Part shown: positions 38,105 through 51,779 of the stretch, piece after piece | Numbering within the stretch: position 1 is the first letter of the stretch | How the letters are laid out: every line of letters begins with the position of its first letter | NCBI GenBank assembly: GCA_958298945.1 | Contig: OY282609.1 | Coordinates: 42,174,954 to 42,238,953 of the forward strand | Direction: 5' to 3' | DNA: 64,000 bases | Origin: Atherix ibis | Lineage: Eukaryota > Arthropoda > Insecta > Diptera > Athericidae | Made by a program: the position numbers and the translations under genes | Notes under the pieces: generated by a model | Told to the model about the DNA's origin: nothing | Database searches by the model: none | The model's input: the letters and a program-made list of their open reading frames with translations, nothing else

Positions 38105-39962
38105 TATTCAGTGGTATTTTTCAAGAGGAATATTCAGTGGTATTTTTCAAAATGGATATTCAGTAGTATTTTTCAAGAGTAATATTCAGTGGTATTTTTC
38201 AAGAGGAATATTCAGTGGTATTTTCCAAGAGAAATATTCAGTGGCATTTTTCAAGAGGAATATTCAGTGGTATTTTTAAGAGGAATATTCAGTGGTATTT
38301 TTCAAGAGGAATATTCAGTGGTAGTTTTCAAGAGAAATATTCAGTGGTATTTTTCAAAATGGATATTCAGTAGTAATTTTCAAGAGAAATATTCAGTGGT
38401 ATTTTTCAAGAGGATTATTCAGTGGTATTTTTCAAGAGGAATATTCAGTGGTATTTTTCAAAATGGATATTCAGTAGTATTTTTCAAGAGTAATATGCAG
38501 TGGTATTTTTCAAGAGGAATATTCAGTGGTATTTTCCAAGAGAAATATTCAGTGGTATTTTTCAAGACGATTATTCAGTGGTATTTTTCAAGAGGAATAT
38601 TCAGTAGTATTTTTCAAGAAGAAAATTCAGTGGTATTTTTCAAGAGGTATATTCAGCGGTATTTTAAAAGAGGAATAATTAGTGGTATTTTTCAAGAGGA
38701 ATATTCAGTGGTATTTTTCAAGAGAAATATTCAGTGGTATTTTTCAAGACGATTATTCAGTGGTATTTTTCAAGAGGAATATTCAGTGGTATTTTTCAAG
38801 AAGAAAATTCAGTGGTATCTTCCAAGAGGAATATTCAGTGGTATTTTTAAAGAGTAATATTCAGTGGTATTTTTCAAGAAGAATATTCAGTGGTATTTTT
38901 CAAGATTAATATTCAGTGGTATTTTTCAAGAGGAAAACTCAGTTGTATTTTTTAAGAGGAGTATTCAGTGGTGTTTTAGAGGAATATTCAGTGGTATTTT
39001 TCAAGAGGAATATTCAGTGGTATTTTTCAAGAGGAATATTCAGTGATATTTTTCAAGAGAAATATTCGGTGGTATTTTTCAAGGGGAATATTCAATGGTA
39101 TTTCTTAAGAGGAATATTCAGTGGTATTTTTCAAGAGGAGTATTCAGTGGTATTTTTCAAGAGGAATATTCAGTGGTATTTTTCAAGAAGAATATTCATT
39201 GGTATTTTTAAAGAGGAATATTCAGAGGTATTTTTCAAAACGAATATTCAGTGGTATTTTTCAAGAGTACTATTGAGTGGTATTTTTCAAGACGATTATT
39301 CAGTGGTATTTATCAAGAAGAAAAATTCAGTGATATTTTTCAAGAGATATATTCAGTGGTATTTTTCAAGAGGAATATTCAGTGGAATTTTTCAAGAGGA
39401 AAACTCAGTTGTATATTTTAAGAGGAGTATTCAGTGGTATTTTTCAAAAGGAATATTCGGTGGTATTTTTCAAGAGGAATATTCAGTGGTATTTTTCAAG
39501 AGGACTATTCAGTGATATTTGGTATGTTTCAAAAGGAAATATTCAGTAGAATTTTTAAAGAGGAATATTCAGTGGTATTTTTCAAGAGAAAAATTCAGTG
39601 GTATTTTTCAAGTGGAATATTCAGTGGTATTTTTCAGAGGACTATTCAGTGATATTTGGTATTTTTCAAGAGGAAATATTCAGTAGAATTTTTAAAGAGG
39701 AATATTCAGTGGTATTTTTCAAGAGAAAAATTGAGTGGTATTTTTCAATTGGAATATTCAGTGGTATTTTTCAACAGGAATATTCAGCGGTATTTTTCAA
39801 GAGAAATATTCGGTGGTATTTTTTAAGAGGATTATTCAGTGGTATTTTTCAAGAGGAGTATTCAGTGGTATTTTTCAAGAGGACTATTCAGTGATATTTT
39901 TCAAGAGGAATATTCAGTGGTATTTTTAAAGAAGAATATTCAGTGGTATTTTTCAAGAGAAA
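38105..39962 (+). repeat. 1,858-bp higher-order repeat, copy 1
   Basis: The length is 71 monomers plus 12 bp, the sum of one D (minus 3), one 27-bp monomer (plus 1), two J at 39,510 and 39,647 (plus 16), one TTTTTCAGAGG (minus 1) and one TTTTTAAGAGG (minus 1). It carries the rare AATATGCAGTGG monomer near 38,495. Confidence 0.86.
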
Positions 39963-40545
39963 TATTCAGTGGTATTTTTCAAGAGGAATATTCAGTGGTA
40001 TTTTTCAAAATGGATATTCAGTAGTATTTTTCAAGAGTAATATTCAGTGGTATTTTTCAAGAGGAATATTCAGTGGTATTTTCCAAGAGAAATATTCAGT
40101 GGCATTTTTCAAGAGGAATATTCAGTGGTATTTTTAAGAGGAATATTCAGTGGTATTTTTCAAGAGGAATATTCAGTGGTAGTTTTCAAGAGAAATATTC
40201 AGTGGTATTTTTCAAAATGGATATTCAGTAGTAATTTTCAAGAGAAATATTCAGTGGTATTTTTCAAGAGGATTATTCAGTGGTATTTTTCAAGAGGAAT
40301 ATTCAGTGGTATTTTTCAAAATGGATATTCAGTAGTATTTTTCAAGAGTAATATGCAGTGGTATTTTTCAAGAGGAATATTCAGTGGTATTTTCCAAGAG
40401 AAATATTCAGTGGTATTTTTCAAGACGATTATTCAGTGGTATTTTTCAAGAGGAATATTCAGTAGTATTTTTCAAGAAGAAAATTCAGTGGTATTTTTCA
40501 AGAGGTATATTCAGCGGTATTTTAAAAGAGGAATAATTAGTGATA
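39963..40545 (+). repeat. 1,858-bp higher-order repeat, copy 2 (first third only)
   Basis: It matches 38,105 onward at offset 1,858, including AATATGCAGTGG near 40,353 and AAAAGAGGAATAATTAG near 40,525. It then switches abruptly to the next family at GTGATATTTTTC. Confidence 0.84.
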
Positions 40546-41704
40546 TTTTTCAAGAGGAATATTCAGTGGTATTTTTAAAGAAGAATATTCAGTGGTATTT
40601 TTCAAGAGAAATATTCAGTGGTATTTTTCAAAAGGAATATTGAGTGATATTTTTTAAGAGGAATATTCAGTGGTATTTTTCAAGACGAATATTCAGTGGT
40701 ATTTTTCAAGAGGAATATTCAGTGGTATTTTTCAAAAGGGATATTCAGTAGTATTTTTCAAGAATAATATTCAGTGGTATTTTTCAAGAGGAATATTCAG
40801 TGCTATTTTCCAAGAGAAATATTCGGTGGTATTTTTCAAGAGGAATACTCAGTGGTATTTTTCAAGAGGAATATTCAGTGGTATTTTTCAAAAGGAATAT
40901 TCAGTGGTATTTTTTAAGAGGAATATTCAGTGGTATTTTTCAAGAGGATTATTCAGTGGTATTTTTCAAGAGGAGTATTCAGTGGTATTTTTCAAGAGGA
41001 CTATTCAGTGATATTTTTCAAGAGGAATATTCAGTGGTATTTTTAAAGAAGAATTTCAGTAGAATTTTTCAAGAGGAAAACTCAGTTGTATTTTTTAAGA
41101 GGAGTATTCAGTGGTATTTTTCAAAAGGAATATTCGGTGGTATTTTTCAAGAGGAATATTCAGTGGTATTTTTCAAGAGGACTATTCAGTGATATTTGGT
41201 ATTCTTCAAAAGGAAATATTCAGTATAATTTTTAAAGAGGAATATTCAGTGTTATTTTTCAAGAGAAAAATTCAGCGGTATTTTTCAAGTGGAATATTCA
41301 GTGGTATTTTTCAAGAGGACTATTCAGTGATATTTGGTATTTTTCAAGAGGAAATATTCAGTAGAATTTTTAAAGAGGAATATTCAGTGGTATTTTTCAA
41401 GAGAAAAATTCAGTGGTATTTTTCAATTGGAATATTCAGTGGTATTTTTCAAGAGGAATATTCAGTGATATTTTTCAAGAGAAATATTCGGTGGTATTTT
41501 TCAAGGGGAATATTCAATGGTATTTTTTAAGAGGAATATTCAGTGGTATTTTTCAAGAGGAGTATTCAGTGGTATTTTTCAAGAGGAATATTCAGTGGTA
41601 TTTTTAAAGAAGAATATTCAGTGGTATTTTTCAAGAGAAATATTCAGTGGTATTTTTCAAGAGGAGTATTCAGTGGTATTTTTTAAGAGGACTATTCAGT
41701 GATA
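40546..41704 (+). repeat. 1,159-bp higher-order repeat, copy 1
   Basis: The length is 44 monomers plus 15 bp: two J monomers at 41,187 and 41,325 (plus 16) and the 25-bp monomer AAAGAAGAATTTCAG near 41,048 (minus 1). Diagnostic variants are ATTGAGTGATATTTTTTAAG, CAAAAGGGATATTC, GTGCTATTTTCC and TGGTATTCTTCAAAAGG. Confidence 0.86.
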
Positions 41705-42625
41705 TTTTTCAAGAGGAATATTCAGTGGTATTTTTAAAGAAGAATATTCAGTGGTATTTTTCAAGAGAAATATTCAGTGGTATTTTTCAAAAGGAATATT
41801 GAGTGATATTTTTTAAGAGGAATATTCAGTGGTATTTTTCAAGACGAATATTCAGTGGTATTTTTCAAGAGGAATATTCAGTGGTATTTTTCAAAAGGGA
41901 TATTCAGTAGTATTTTTCAAGAATAATATTCAGTGGTATTTTTCAAGAGGAATATTCAGTGCTATTTTCCAAGAGAAATATTCGGTGGTATTTTTCAAGA
42001 GGAATACTCAGTGGTATTTTTCAAGAGGAATATTCAGTGGTATTTTTCAAAAGGAATATTCAGTGGTATTTTTTAAGAGGAATATTCAGTGGTATTTTTC
42101 AAGAGGATTATTCAGTGGTATTTTTCAAGAGGAGTATTCAGTGGTATTTTTCAAGAGGACTATTCAGTGATATTTTTCAAGAGGAATATTCAGTGGTATT
42201 TTTAAAGAAGAATTTCAGTAGAATTTTTCAAGAGGAAAACTCAGTTGTATTTTTTAAGAGGAGTATTCAGTGGTATTTTTCAAAAGGAATATTCGGTGGT
42301 ATTTTTCAAGAGGAATATTCAGTGGTATTTTTCAAGAGGACTATTCAGTGATATTTGGTATTCTTCAAAAGGAAATATTCAGTATAATTTTTAAAGAGGA
42401 ATATTCAGTGTTATTTTTCAAGAGAAAAATTCAGCGGTATTTTTCAAGTGGAATATTCAGTGGTATTTTTCAAGAGGACTATTCAGTGATATTTGGTATT
42501 TTTCAAGAGGAAATATTCAGTAGAATTTTTAAAGAGGAATATTCAGTAGTATTTTTCAAGAGAAAAATTCAGTGGTATTTTTCAATTGGAATATTCAGTG
42601 GTATTTTTCAAGAGGAATATTCAGT
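41705..42625 (+). repeat. 1,159-bp higher-order repeat, copy 2
   Basis: It matches copy 1 at offset 1,159, with J monomers at 42,346 and 42,484, until about 42,625. There copy 1 continues with GTGATATTTTTC and this copy with a 24-bp monomer GAGGAATACAGTGG. That 24-bp monomer is shared with the third copy at 45.9-47.0 kb. Confidence 0.85.
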
Positions 42626-44150
42626 GGTATTTTTCAAGAGGAATACAGTGGTATTTTTCAAAATGGATATTCAGTAGTATTTTTCAAGAGTAATATTCAG
42701 TGGTATTTTTCAAGAGGAATATTCAGTGGTATTTTTTCAAGAGAAATATTCAGTGGTATTTTTCAAGAGGAATATTCAGTGGTATTTTTCAAGAGGAATA
42801 TTCAGTGGTATTTTTCAAAAGGAATATTCGGTGGTATTTTTCAAGAGGAATATTCAGTGGTATTTTTCAAGAGGACTATTCAGTGATATTTGGTATTTTT
42901 CAAAAGGAAATATTCAGTAGAATTTTTAAAGAGGAATATTTAGTGGTATTTTTCAAGAGAAAAATTCAGTGGTATTTTTCAAGAGGAATATTCAGTGGTA
43001 TTTTTCAAGAGGAATATTCAGTGGTATTTTTCAAAAGGAATATTCAGTGGTATTTTTTAAGAGGAGTATTCAGTGGTATTTTTCAAAAGGAATATTCGGT
43101 GGTATTTTTCAAGAGGAATATTCAGTGGTATTTTTCAAGAGGACTATTCAGTGATATTTGGTATTTTTCAAAAGGAAATATTCAGTAGAATTTTTAAAGA
43201 GAAATATTCAGTGGTATTTTTCAAGAGGTATATTCAGCGGTATTTTAAAAGAGGAATAATTAGTGGTATTTTTCAAGAGGAATATTCAGTGGTATTTTTC
43301 AAGAGAAATATTCAGTGGTATTTTTCAAGACGATTATTCAGTGGTATTTTTCAAGAGGAATATTCAGTGGTATTTTTCAAGAAGAAAATTCAGTGGTATC
43401 TTCCAAGAGGAATATTCAGTGGTATTTTTAAAGAGTAATATTCAGTGGTATTTTTCAAGAAGAATATTCAGTGCTATTTTTCAAGATTAATATTCAGTGG
43501 TATTTTTCAAGAGGAATATTCAGTGGTATTTTTCAAGAGGAATATTCAGTGATATTTTTCAAGAGAAATATTCGGTGGTATTTTTCAAGGGGAATATTCA
43601 ATGGTATTTTTTAAGAGGAATATTCAGTGGTATTTTTCAAGAGGAGTATTCAGTGGTATTTTTCAAGAGGAATATTCAGTGGTATTTTTCAAGAAGAATA
43701 TTCATTGGTATTTTTTAAGAGGAGTATTCAGTGGTATTTTTCAAGAGGAATATTCAGTGGTATTTTTCAAAATGGATATTCAGTAGTATTTTTCAAGAGT
43801 AATATTCAGTGGTATTTTTCAAGAGGAATATTCAGTGGTATTTTCCAAGAGAAATATTCAGTGGTATTTTTCAAGACGATTATTCAGTGGTATTTTTCAA
43901 GAGGAATATTCAGTAGTATTTTTCAAGAAGAAAATTCAGTGGTATTTTTCAAAAGGAATATTCAGTGGTATTTTTTAAGAGGAATATTCAGTGGTATTTT
44001 TCAAGAGGAATATTCAGTGGTATTTTTCAAGAGGAATATTCAGTGGTATTTTTCAAAATGGATATTCAGTAGTATTTTTCAAGAGTAATATTCAGTGGTA
44101 TTTTTCAAGAGGAATATTCAGTGGTATTTTCCAAGAGAAATATTCAGTGG
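42626..44150 (+). repeat. Mixed block with two J monomers 268 bp apart
   Basis: J monomers lie at 42,881 and 43,149. The stretch 42,810-43,200 is repeated at 51,568-51,958 (offset 8,758). A six-T monomer near 42,730 adds one base. From 43,200 the GGTATATTCAGCGG, AAAAGAGGAATAATTAG cassette returns, followed by AAGGGGAAT and CATTGG monomers. Confidence 0.7.
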
Positions 44151-45850
44151 TATTTTTTAAGAGGAATATTCAGTGGTATTTTTTAAGAGGAATATTCAGT
44201 GGTATTTTTCAAGAGGAATATTCAGTGGTAGTTTTCAAGAGAAATATTCAGTGGTATTTTTCAAAATGGATATTCAGTAGTAATTTTCAAGAGAAATATT
44301 CAGTGGTATTTTTCAAGAGGATTATTCAGTGGTATTTTTCAAGAGGAATATTCAGTGGTATTTTTCAAAATGGATATTCAGTAGTATTTTTCAAGAGTAA
44401 TATGCAGTGGTATTTTTCAAGAGGAATATTCAGTGGTATTTTCCAAGAGAAATATTCAGTGGTATTTTTCAAGACGATTATTCAGTGGTATTTTTCAAGA
44501 GGAATATTCAGTAGTATTTTTCAAGAAGAAAATTCAGTGGTATTTTTCAAGAGGTATATTCAGCGGTATTTTAAAAGAGGAATAATTAGTGGTATTTTTC
44601 AAGAGGAATATTCAGTGGTATTTTTCAAGAGAAATATTCAGTGGTATTTTTCAAGACGATTATTCAGTGGTATTTTTCAAGAGGAATATTCAGTGGTATT
44701 TTTCAAGAAGAAAATTCAGTGGTATCTTCCAAGAGGAATATTCAGTGGTATTTTTCAAGAGGAAAACTCAGTTGTATTTTTTAAGAGGAGTATTCAGTGG
44801 TGTTTTAGAGGAATATTCAGTGGTATTTTTCAAGAGGAATATTCAGTGGTATTTTTCAAGAGGAATATTCAGTGATATTTTTCAAGAGAAATATTCGGTG
44901 GTATTTTTCAAGGGGAATATTCAATGGTATTTCTTAAGAGGAATATTCAGTGGTATTTTTCAAGAGGAGTATTCAGTGGTATTTTTCAAGAGGAATATTC
45001 AGTGGTATTTTTCAAGAAGAATATTCATTGGTATTTTTAAAGAGGAATATTCAGAGGTATTTTTCAAAACGAATATTCAGTGGTATTTTTCAAGAGTACT
45101 ATTGAGTGGTATTTTTCAAGACGATTATTCAGTGGTATTTATCAAGAAGAAAAATTCAGTGATATTTTTCAAGAGATATATTCAGTGGTATTTTTCAAGA
45201 GGAATATTCAGTGGAATTTTTCAAGAGGAAAACTCAGTTGTATATTTTAAGAGGAGTATTCAGTGGTATTTTTCAAAAGGAATATTCGGTGGTATTTTTC
45301 AAGAGGAATATTCAGTGGTATTTTTCAAGAGGACTATTCAGTGATATTTGGTATGTTTCAAAAGGAAATATTCAGTAGAATTTTTAAAGAGGAATATTCA
45401 GTGGTATTTTTCAAGAGAAAAATTCAGTGGTATTTTTCAAGTGGAATATTCAGTGGTATTTTTTAGAGGACTATTCAGTGATATTTGGTATTTTTCAAGA
45501 GGAAATATTCAGTAGAATTTTTAAAGAGGAATATTCAGTGGTATTTTTCAAGAGAAAAATTGAGTGGTATTTTTCAATTGGAATATTCAGTGGTATTTTT
45601 CAACAGGAATATTCAGTGGTATTTTTCAAGAGAAATATTCGGTGGTATTTTTTAAGAGGATTATTCAGTGGTATTTTTCAAGAGGAGTATTCAGTGGTAT
45701 TTTTCAAGAGGACTATTCAGTGATATTTTTCAAGAGGAATTTTCAGTGGTATTTTTAAAGAAGAATATTCAGTGGTATTTTTCAAGAGAAATATTCAGTG
45801 GTATTTTTCAAGAGGAGTATTCAGTGGTATTTTTTAAGAGGACTATTCAG
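44151..45850 (+). repeat. Dispersed third copy of the 1,858-bp repeat
   Basis: It matches 38.2-40.0 kb at offset 5,907 and, after a clean loss of 78 bp (three monomers) near 44,750, at offset 5,829. It includes AATATGCAGTGG, the D monomer near 44,803 and J monomers at 45,339 and 45,476. The three-monomer deletion removes the AAAGAGTAAT, AAGAAGAAT and AAGATTAAT units. Confidence 0.82.
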
Positions 45851-46971
45851 TGATATTTTTCAAGAGGAATATTCAGTGGTATTTTTAAAGAAGAATATTC
45901 AGTGGTATTTTTCAAGAGAAATATTCAGTGGTATTTTTCAAAAGGAATATTGAGTGATATTTTTTAAGAGGAATATTCAGTGGTATTTTTCAAGACGAAT
46001 ATTCAGTGGTATTTTTCAAGAGGAATATTCAGTGGTATTTTTCAAAAGGGATATTCAGTAGTATTTTTCAAGAATAATATTCAGTGGTATTTTTCAAGAG
46101 GAATATTCAGTGCTATTTTCCAAGAGAAATATTCGGTGGTATTTTTCAAGAGGAATACTCAGTGGTATTTTTCAAGAGGAATATTCAGTGGTATTTTTCA
46201 AAAGGAATATTCAGTGGTAATTTTTAAGAGGAATATTCAGTGGTATTTTTCAAGAGGATTATTCAGTGGTATTTTTCAAGAGGAGTATTCAGTGGTATTT
46301 TTCAAGAGGACTATTCAGTGATATTTTTCAAGAGGAATATTCAGTGGTATTTTTAAAGAAGAATTTCAGTAGAATTTTTCAAGAGGAAAACTCAGTTGTA
46401 TTTTTTAAGAGGAGTATTCAGTGGTATTTTTCAAAAGGAATATTCGGTGGTATTTTTCAAGAGGAATATTCAGTGGTATTTTTCAAGAGGACTATTCAGT
46501 GATATTTGGTATTCTTCAAAAGGAAATATTCAGTATAATTTTTAAAGAGGAATATTCAGTGTTATTTTTCAAGAGAAAAATTCAGCGGTATTTTTCAAGT
46601 GGAATATTCAGTGGTATTTTTCAAGAGGACTATTCAGTGATATTTGGTATTTTTCAAGAGGAAATATTCAGTAGAATTTTTAAAGAGGAATATTCAGTGG
46701 TATTTTTCAAGAGAAAAATTCAGTGGTATTTTTCAATTGGAATATTCAGTGGTATTTTTCAAGAGGAATATTCAGTGGTATTTTTCAAGAGGAATACAGT
46801 GGTATTTTTCAAAATGGATATTCAGTAGTATTTTTCAAGAGTAATATTCAGTGGTATTTTTCAAGAGGAATATTCAGTGGTATTTTTTCAAGAGAAATAT
46901 TCAGTGGTATTTTTCAAGAGGAATATTCAGTGGTATTTTTCAAGAGGAATATTCAGTGGTATTTTTCAAAA
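45851..46971 (+). repeat. Dispersed third copy of the 1,159-bp repeat
   Basis: It matches 41,700-42,820 at offset 4,151, including AAAGAAGAATTTCAG, J monomers at 46,497 and 46,635, the 24-bp GAATACAG monomer near 46,793 and the six-T monomer near 46,880. One private change is GTGGTAATTTTTAAG near 46,217. Confidence 0.85.
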
Positions 46972-49900
46972 GGAATATTCAGTGGTATTTTTTAAGAGGA
47001 ATATTAAGTGGTATTTTTCAAGAGGATTATTCAGTGGTATTTTTCAAGAGGAGTATTCAGTAGTATTTTTCAAGAGGACTATTCAGTGATATTTTTCAAG
47101 AGGAATATTCAGTGGTATTTTTAAAGAAGAATATTCAGTGGAATTTTTCAAGAGGAAAACTCAGTTGTATTTTTAAAGAGGAGTATTCAGTGGTATTTTT
47201 CAAAAGGAATATTCGGTGGTATTTTTCAAGAGGAATATTCAGTGGTATTTTTCAAGAGAAAAATTCAGTGGTATTTTTCAAGTGGAATATTCAGTGGTAT
47301 TTTTCAAGAGGACTATTCAGTGATATTTGGTATTTTTCAAGAGGAAATATTCAGTAGAATTTTTAAAGTGGAATATTCAGTGGTATTTTTCAAGAGAAAA
47401 ATTCAGTGGTATTTTTCAATTGGAATATTCAGTGGTATTTTTCAACAGGAATATTCAGTGGTATTTTTCAAGAGAAATATTCAGCAGTATTTTTCAAGAG
47501 GATTATTCAGTGGTATTTTTCAAGAGGATTATTCAGTGGTATTTTTCAAGAGGACTATTCAGTGATATTTGTCAAGAGGAATATTCAGTGGTATTTTTAA
47601 AGAAGAATATTCAGTGGTATTTTTCAAGAGAAATATTCAGTGGTATTTTTCAAGAGGAGTATTCAGTGGTATTTTTCAAGAGGACTATTCAGTGATATTT
47701 TTCAAGAGGAATATTCAGTGGTATTTTTAAAGAAGAATATTCAGTGGTATTTTTCAAGAGAAATATTCAGTGGTATTTTTCAAAAGGAATATTCAGTGGT
47801 ATTTTTTAAGAGGAATATTCAGTGGTATTTTTCAAGACGAATATGCAGTGGTATTTTTCAAGAGGAATATTCAGTGGTATTTTTCAGAATGGATATTCAG
47901 TAGTATTTTTCAAGAATAATATTCAGTGGTATTTTTCAAGAGGAATATTCAGTGGTATTTTCCAAGAGAAATATTCGGTGGTATTTTTCAAGAGGAATAC
48001 TCAGTGGTATTTTTCAAGAGGAATATTCAGTGGTATTTTTCAAAAGGAATATTCAGTGGTATTTGTTAAGAGGAATATTCAGTGGTATTTTTCAAGAGGA
48101 TTATTCAGTGGTATTTTTCAAGAGGAGTATTCAGTGGTATTTTTCAAGAGGACTATTCAGTGATATTTTTCAAGAGGAATATTCAGTGGTATTTTTAAAG
48201 AAGAATATTCAGTGGAATTTTTCAAGAGGAAAACTCAGTTGTATTTTTTAAGAGGAGTATTCAGCGGTATTTTTCAAAAGGAATATTCGGTGGTATTTTT
48301 CAAGAGGAATATTCAGTGGTATTTTTCAAGAGGACTATTCAGTGATATTTGGTATTCTTCAAAAGGAAATATTCAGTAGAATTTTTAAAGAGGAATATAC
48401 AGTGGTATTTTTCAAGAGAAAAATTCAGTGGTATTTTTCAAGTGGAATATTCAGTGGTATTTTTCAAGAGGACTATTCAGTGATATTTGGTATTTTTCAA
48501 GAGGAAATATTCAGTAGAATTTTTAAAGAGAAATATTCAGTGGTATTTTTCAAGAGAAACATTCAGTGGTATTTTTCTATTGGAATATTCAGTGGTATTT
48601 TTCAAGAGGAATATTCAGTAGTATTTTTCAAGAGTAATATTCAGTGGTATTTTTCAAGAGGAATATTCAGTGGTATTTTTTCAAGAGAAATATTCAGTGG
48701 TATTTTTCAAGAGGAATATTCAGTGGTATTTTTCAAAAGGACTACTCAGTGATATTTGGAATTTTTCAAAAGGAAATATTCAGTAGAATTTTTAAAGAGG
48801 AATATTCAGTGGTATTTTTCAAGAGAAAAATTCAGTGGTATTTTTCAAGTGGAATATTCAGTGGTATTTTTCAAGAGGACTATTCAGTGATATTTGATAT
48901 TTTTCAAGAGGAAATATTCAGTAGAATTTTTAAAGTGGAATATTCAGTGGTACTTTTCAAGAGAAAAATTCAGTGGTATTTTTCAATTGGAATATTCAGT
49001 GGTATTTTTCAAGAGGAATATTCAGTGGTATTTTTCAAGAGAAATATTCAGTGGTATTTTTCAAGAGGATTATTCAGTGGTATTTTTCAAGAGGAGTATT
49101 CAGTGTTATTTTTCAAGAGGACTTTTCAGTGATATTTTTCAAGAGGAATATTCAGTGGTATTTTTAAAGAAGAATATTCAGTGGTATTTTTCAAGAGAAA
49201 TATTCAGTGGTATTTTTCAAAAGGAATATTCAGTGGTATTTTTCAAGAGGATTATTCAGTGGTATTTTTCAAGAGGAGTATTCAGTGGTATTTTTCAAGA
49301 GGACTATTCAGTGATATTTTTCAAGAGGAATATTCAGTGGTATTTTTAAAGAAGAATATTCAGTGGTATTTTTCAAGAGAAATATTCAGTGGTATTTTTC
49401 AAAAGGAATATTCAGTGGTATTTTTTAAGAGGAATATTCAGTGGTATTTTTCAAGAGGAATATTCAGTGGTATTTTTCAAGAGGAATATTCAGTGGTATT
49501 TTTCAAAATGGATATTCAGTAGTATTTTTCAAGAGTAATATTCAGTGGTATTTTTGAAGAGGAATATTCAGTGGTATTTTCCAAGAGAAATATTCAGTGG
49601 TATTTTTCAAGAGGAATATTCAGTGGTATTTTTCAAGAGGAATATTCAGTGGTATTTTTCAAAAGGAATATTCAGTGGTATTTTGTAAGAGGAATATTCA
49701 GTGGTATTTTTCAAGAGGAATATTCAGTGATATTTTTCAAGAGAAATATTCGGTGGTATTTTTCAAGGCGAATATTCAATGGTATTTTTAAGAGGAATAT
49801 TCAGTGGTATTTTTCAAGAAGAATATTCATTGGTATTTTTAAAGAGGAATATTCAGTGGTATTTTTAAAGAAGAATATTCAGTGGAATTTTTCAAGAGAA

Positions 49901-51779
49901 AAATTGAGTGGTATTTTTCAAGAGGAATATTCAGTGGTATTTTCCAAGAGGAATATTCAGTGATATCTTTTAAGAGGAATATTAAGTGGTATTTTTCAAG
50001 AGGTATATTCAGTGGTATTTTTCAAGAGGAATATTCAGTGGTATTTTTCAAGAGGAATATTCAGTCATATTTTTCAAGAGAAATATTCGGTGGTATTTTT
50101 CAAGGGGAATATTCAATGGTATTTTTTAAGAGGAATATTCAGTGGTATTTTTCAAGAGGAGTATTCAGTGGTATTTTTCAAGAGGAATATTCAGTGGTAT
50201 TTTTAAAGAAGAATATTCATTGGTATTTTTAAAGAGGAATATTCAGTGGTATTTTTCAAAACGAATATTCAGTGGTATTTTTCAAGAGTAATATTGAGTG
50301 GTATTTTTCAAGACGATTATTCAGTGGTATTTATCAAAAAGAAAAATTCAGTGATATTTTTCAAAAGGTATATTCAGTGGTATTTTTCAAGAGGAATATT
50401 CAGTGGAATTTTTCAAGAGAAAAACTCAGTTGTATTTTTTAAGAGGAGTATTCAGTGGTATTTTTTAAAAGGAATATTCGGTGGTATTTTTCAAGAGGAA
50501 TATTCAGAGATATTTTTCAAGAGGACTATTCAGTGATATTTGGTATTTTTCAAAAGGAAATATTCCGTAGAATTTTTAAAGAGGAATATTCAGTGGTATT
50601 TTTCAAGAGAAAAATTCAGTGGTATTTTTCAAGTGGAATATTCAGTGGTATTTTTCAAGAGGACTTTTCAGTGATATTTGGTATTTTTCAAGAGGAAATA
50701 TTCAGTAGAATTTTTAAAGAGAAATATTCGGTGGTATTTTTCAAGAGAAAAATTCAGTGGTATTTTTTAATTGGAATATTCAGTGGTATTTTTCAAGAGG
50801 AATATTCAGTGGTATTTTTCAAGAGAAATATTCAGTGGTATTTTTCAAGAGGATTATTCAGTGGTATTTTTCAAGAGGAGAATTCAGTGGTATTTTTCAA
50901 GAGGACTATTCAGTGATATTTTTCAAGAGGAATATTCAGTAGTATTTTTAAAGAAGAATATTCAGTGGTATTTTTCAAGTGAAATATTCAGTGGTATTTT
51001 TCAAAAGGAATATTCAGTGGTATTTTTCAAGAGGATTATTCAGTGGTATTTTTCAAGAGGAGTATTCAGTGGTATTTTTCAAGAGGACTATTCAGTGATA
51101 TTTTTCAAGAGGAATATTCAGTGGTATTTTTAAAGAAGAATATTCAGTGGTATTTTTCAAGAGAAATATTCAGTGGTATTTTTCAAAAGGAATATTCAGT
51201 GGTATTTTTTAAGAGGAATATTCAGTGGTATTTTTCAAGAGGAATATTCAGTGGTATTTTTCAAGAGGAATATTCAGTGGTATTTTTCAAAATGGATATT
51301 CAGTAGTATTTTTCAAGAATAATATTAAGTGGTATTTTTCAAGAGGAATATTCAGTGGTATTTTCCAAGAGAAATATTCAGTGGTATTTTTCAAGAGGAA
51401 TATTCAGTGGTATTTTTCAAGAGGAATATTCAGTGGTATTTTTCAAAAGGAATATTCAGTGGTATTTTTTAAGAGGAATATTCAGTGGTATTTTTAAAGA
51501 AGAATATTCAGTGGAATTTTTCAAGAGGAAGACTCAGTTGTATTTTTTAAGAGGAGTATTCAGTGGTATTTTTCAAAAGGAATATTCGGTGGTATTTTTC
51601 AAGAGGAATATTCAGTGGTATTTTTCAAGAGGACTATTCAGTGATATTTGGTATTTTTCAAAAGGAAATATTCAGTAGAATTTTTAAAGAGGAATATTTA
51701 GTGGTATTTTTCAAGAGAAAAATTCAGTGGTTTTTTTCAAGAGGAATATTCAGTGGTATTTTTCAAGAGGAATATTCAG
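46972..51779 (+). repeat. J-rich divergent block
   Basis: J monomers start at 47,318, 48,340, 48,478, 48,747, 48,885, 50,531, 50,669 and 51,639. Bases 47,800-48,250 are a diverged form of the 1,159-bp family. A stretch at about 49,735-50,400 carries the AAGGCGAAT or AAGGGGAAT and CATTGG cassette and a 27-bp or longer AAGAAAAATTC monomer, without a D monomer. No large tandem copy lies within this block. Confidence 0.68.

Noticed and set aside
43991..44875. A 294-codon forward open frame, and hundreds of similar frames of 60-281 codons in all three forward frames
   Set aside because: All encode the same 26-residue period, begin at GTG or TTG (or chance ATG), overlap each other in different frames and end at stops in common variants such as TTAAGAGG, GAGTAAT and GTAG. 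No codon bias, signal, domain or conserved frame is visible.
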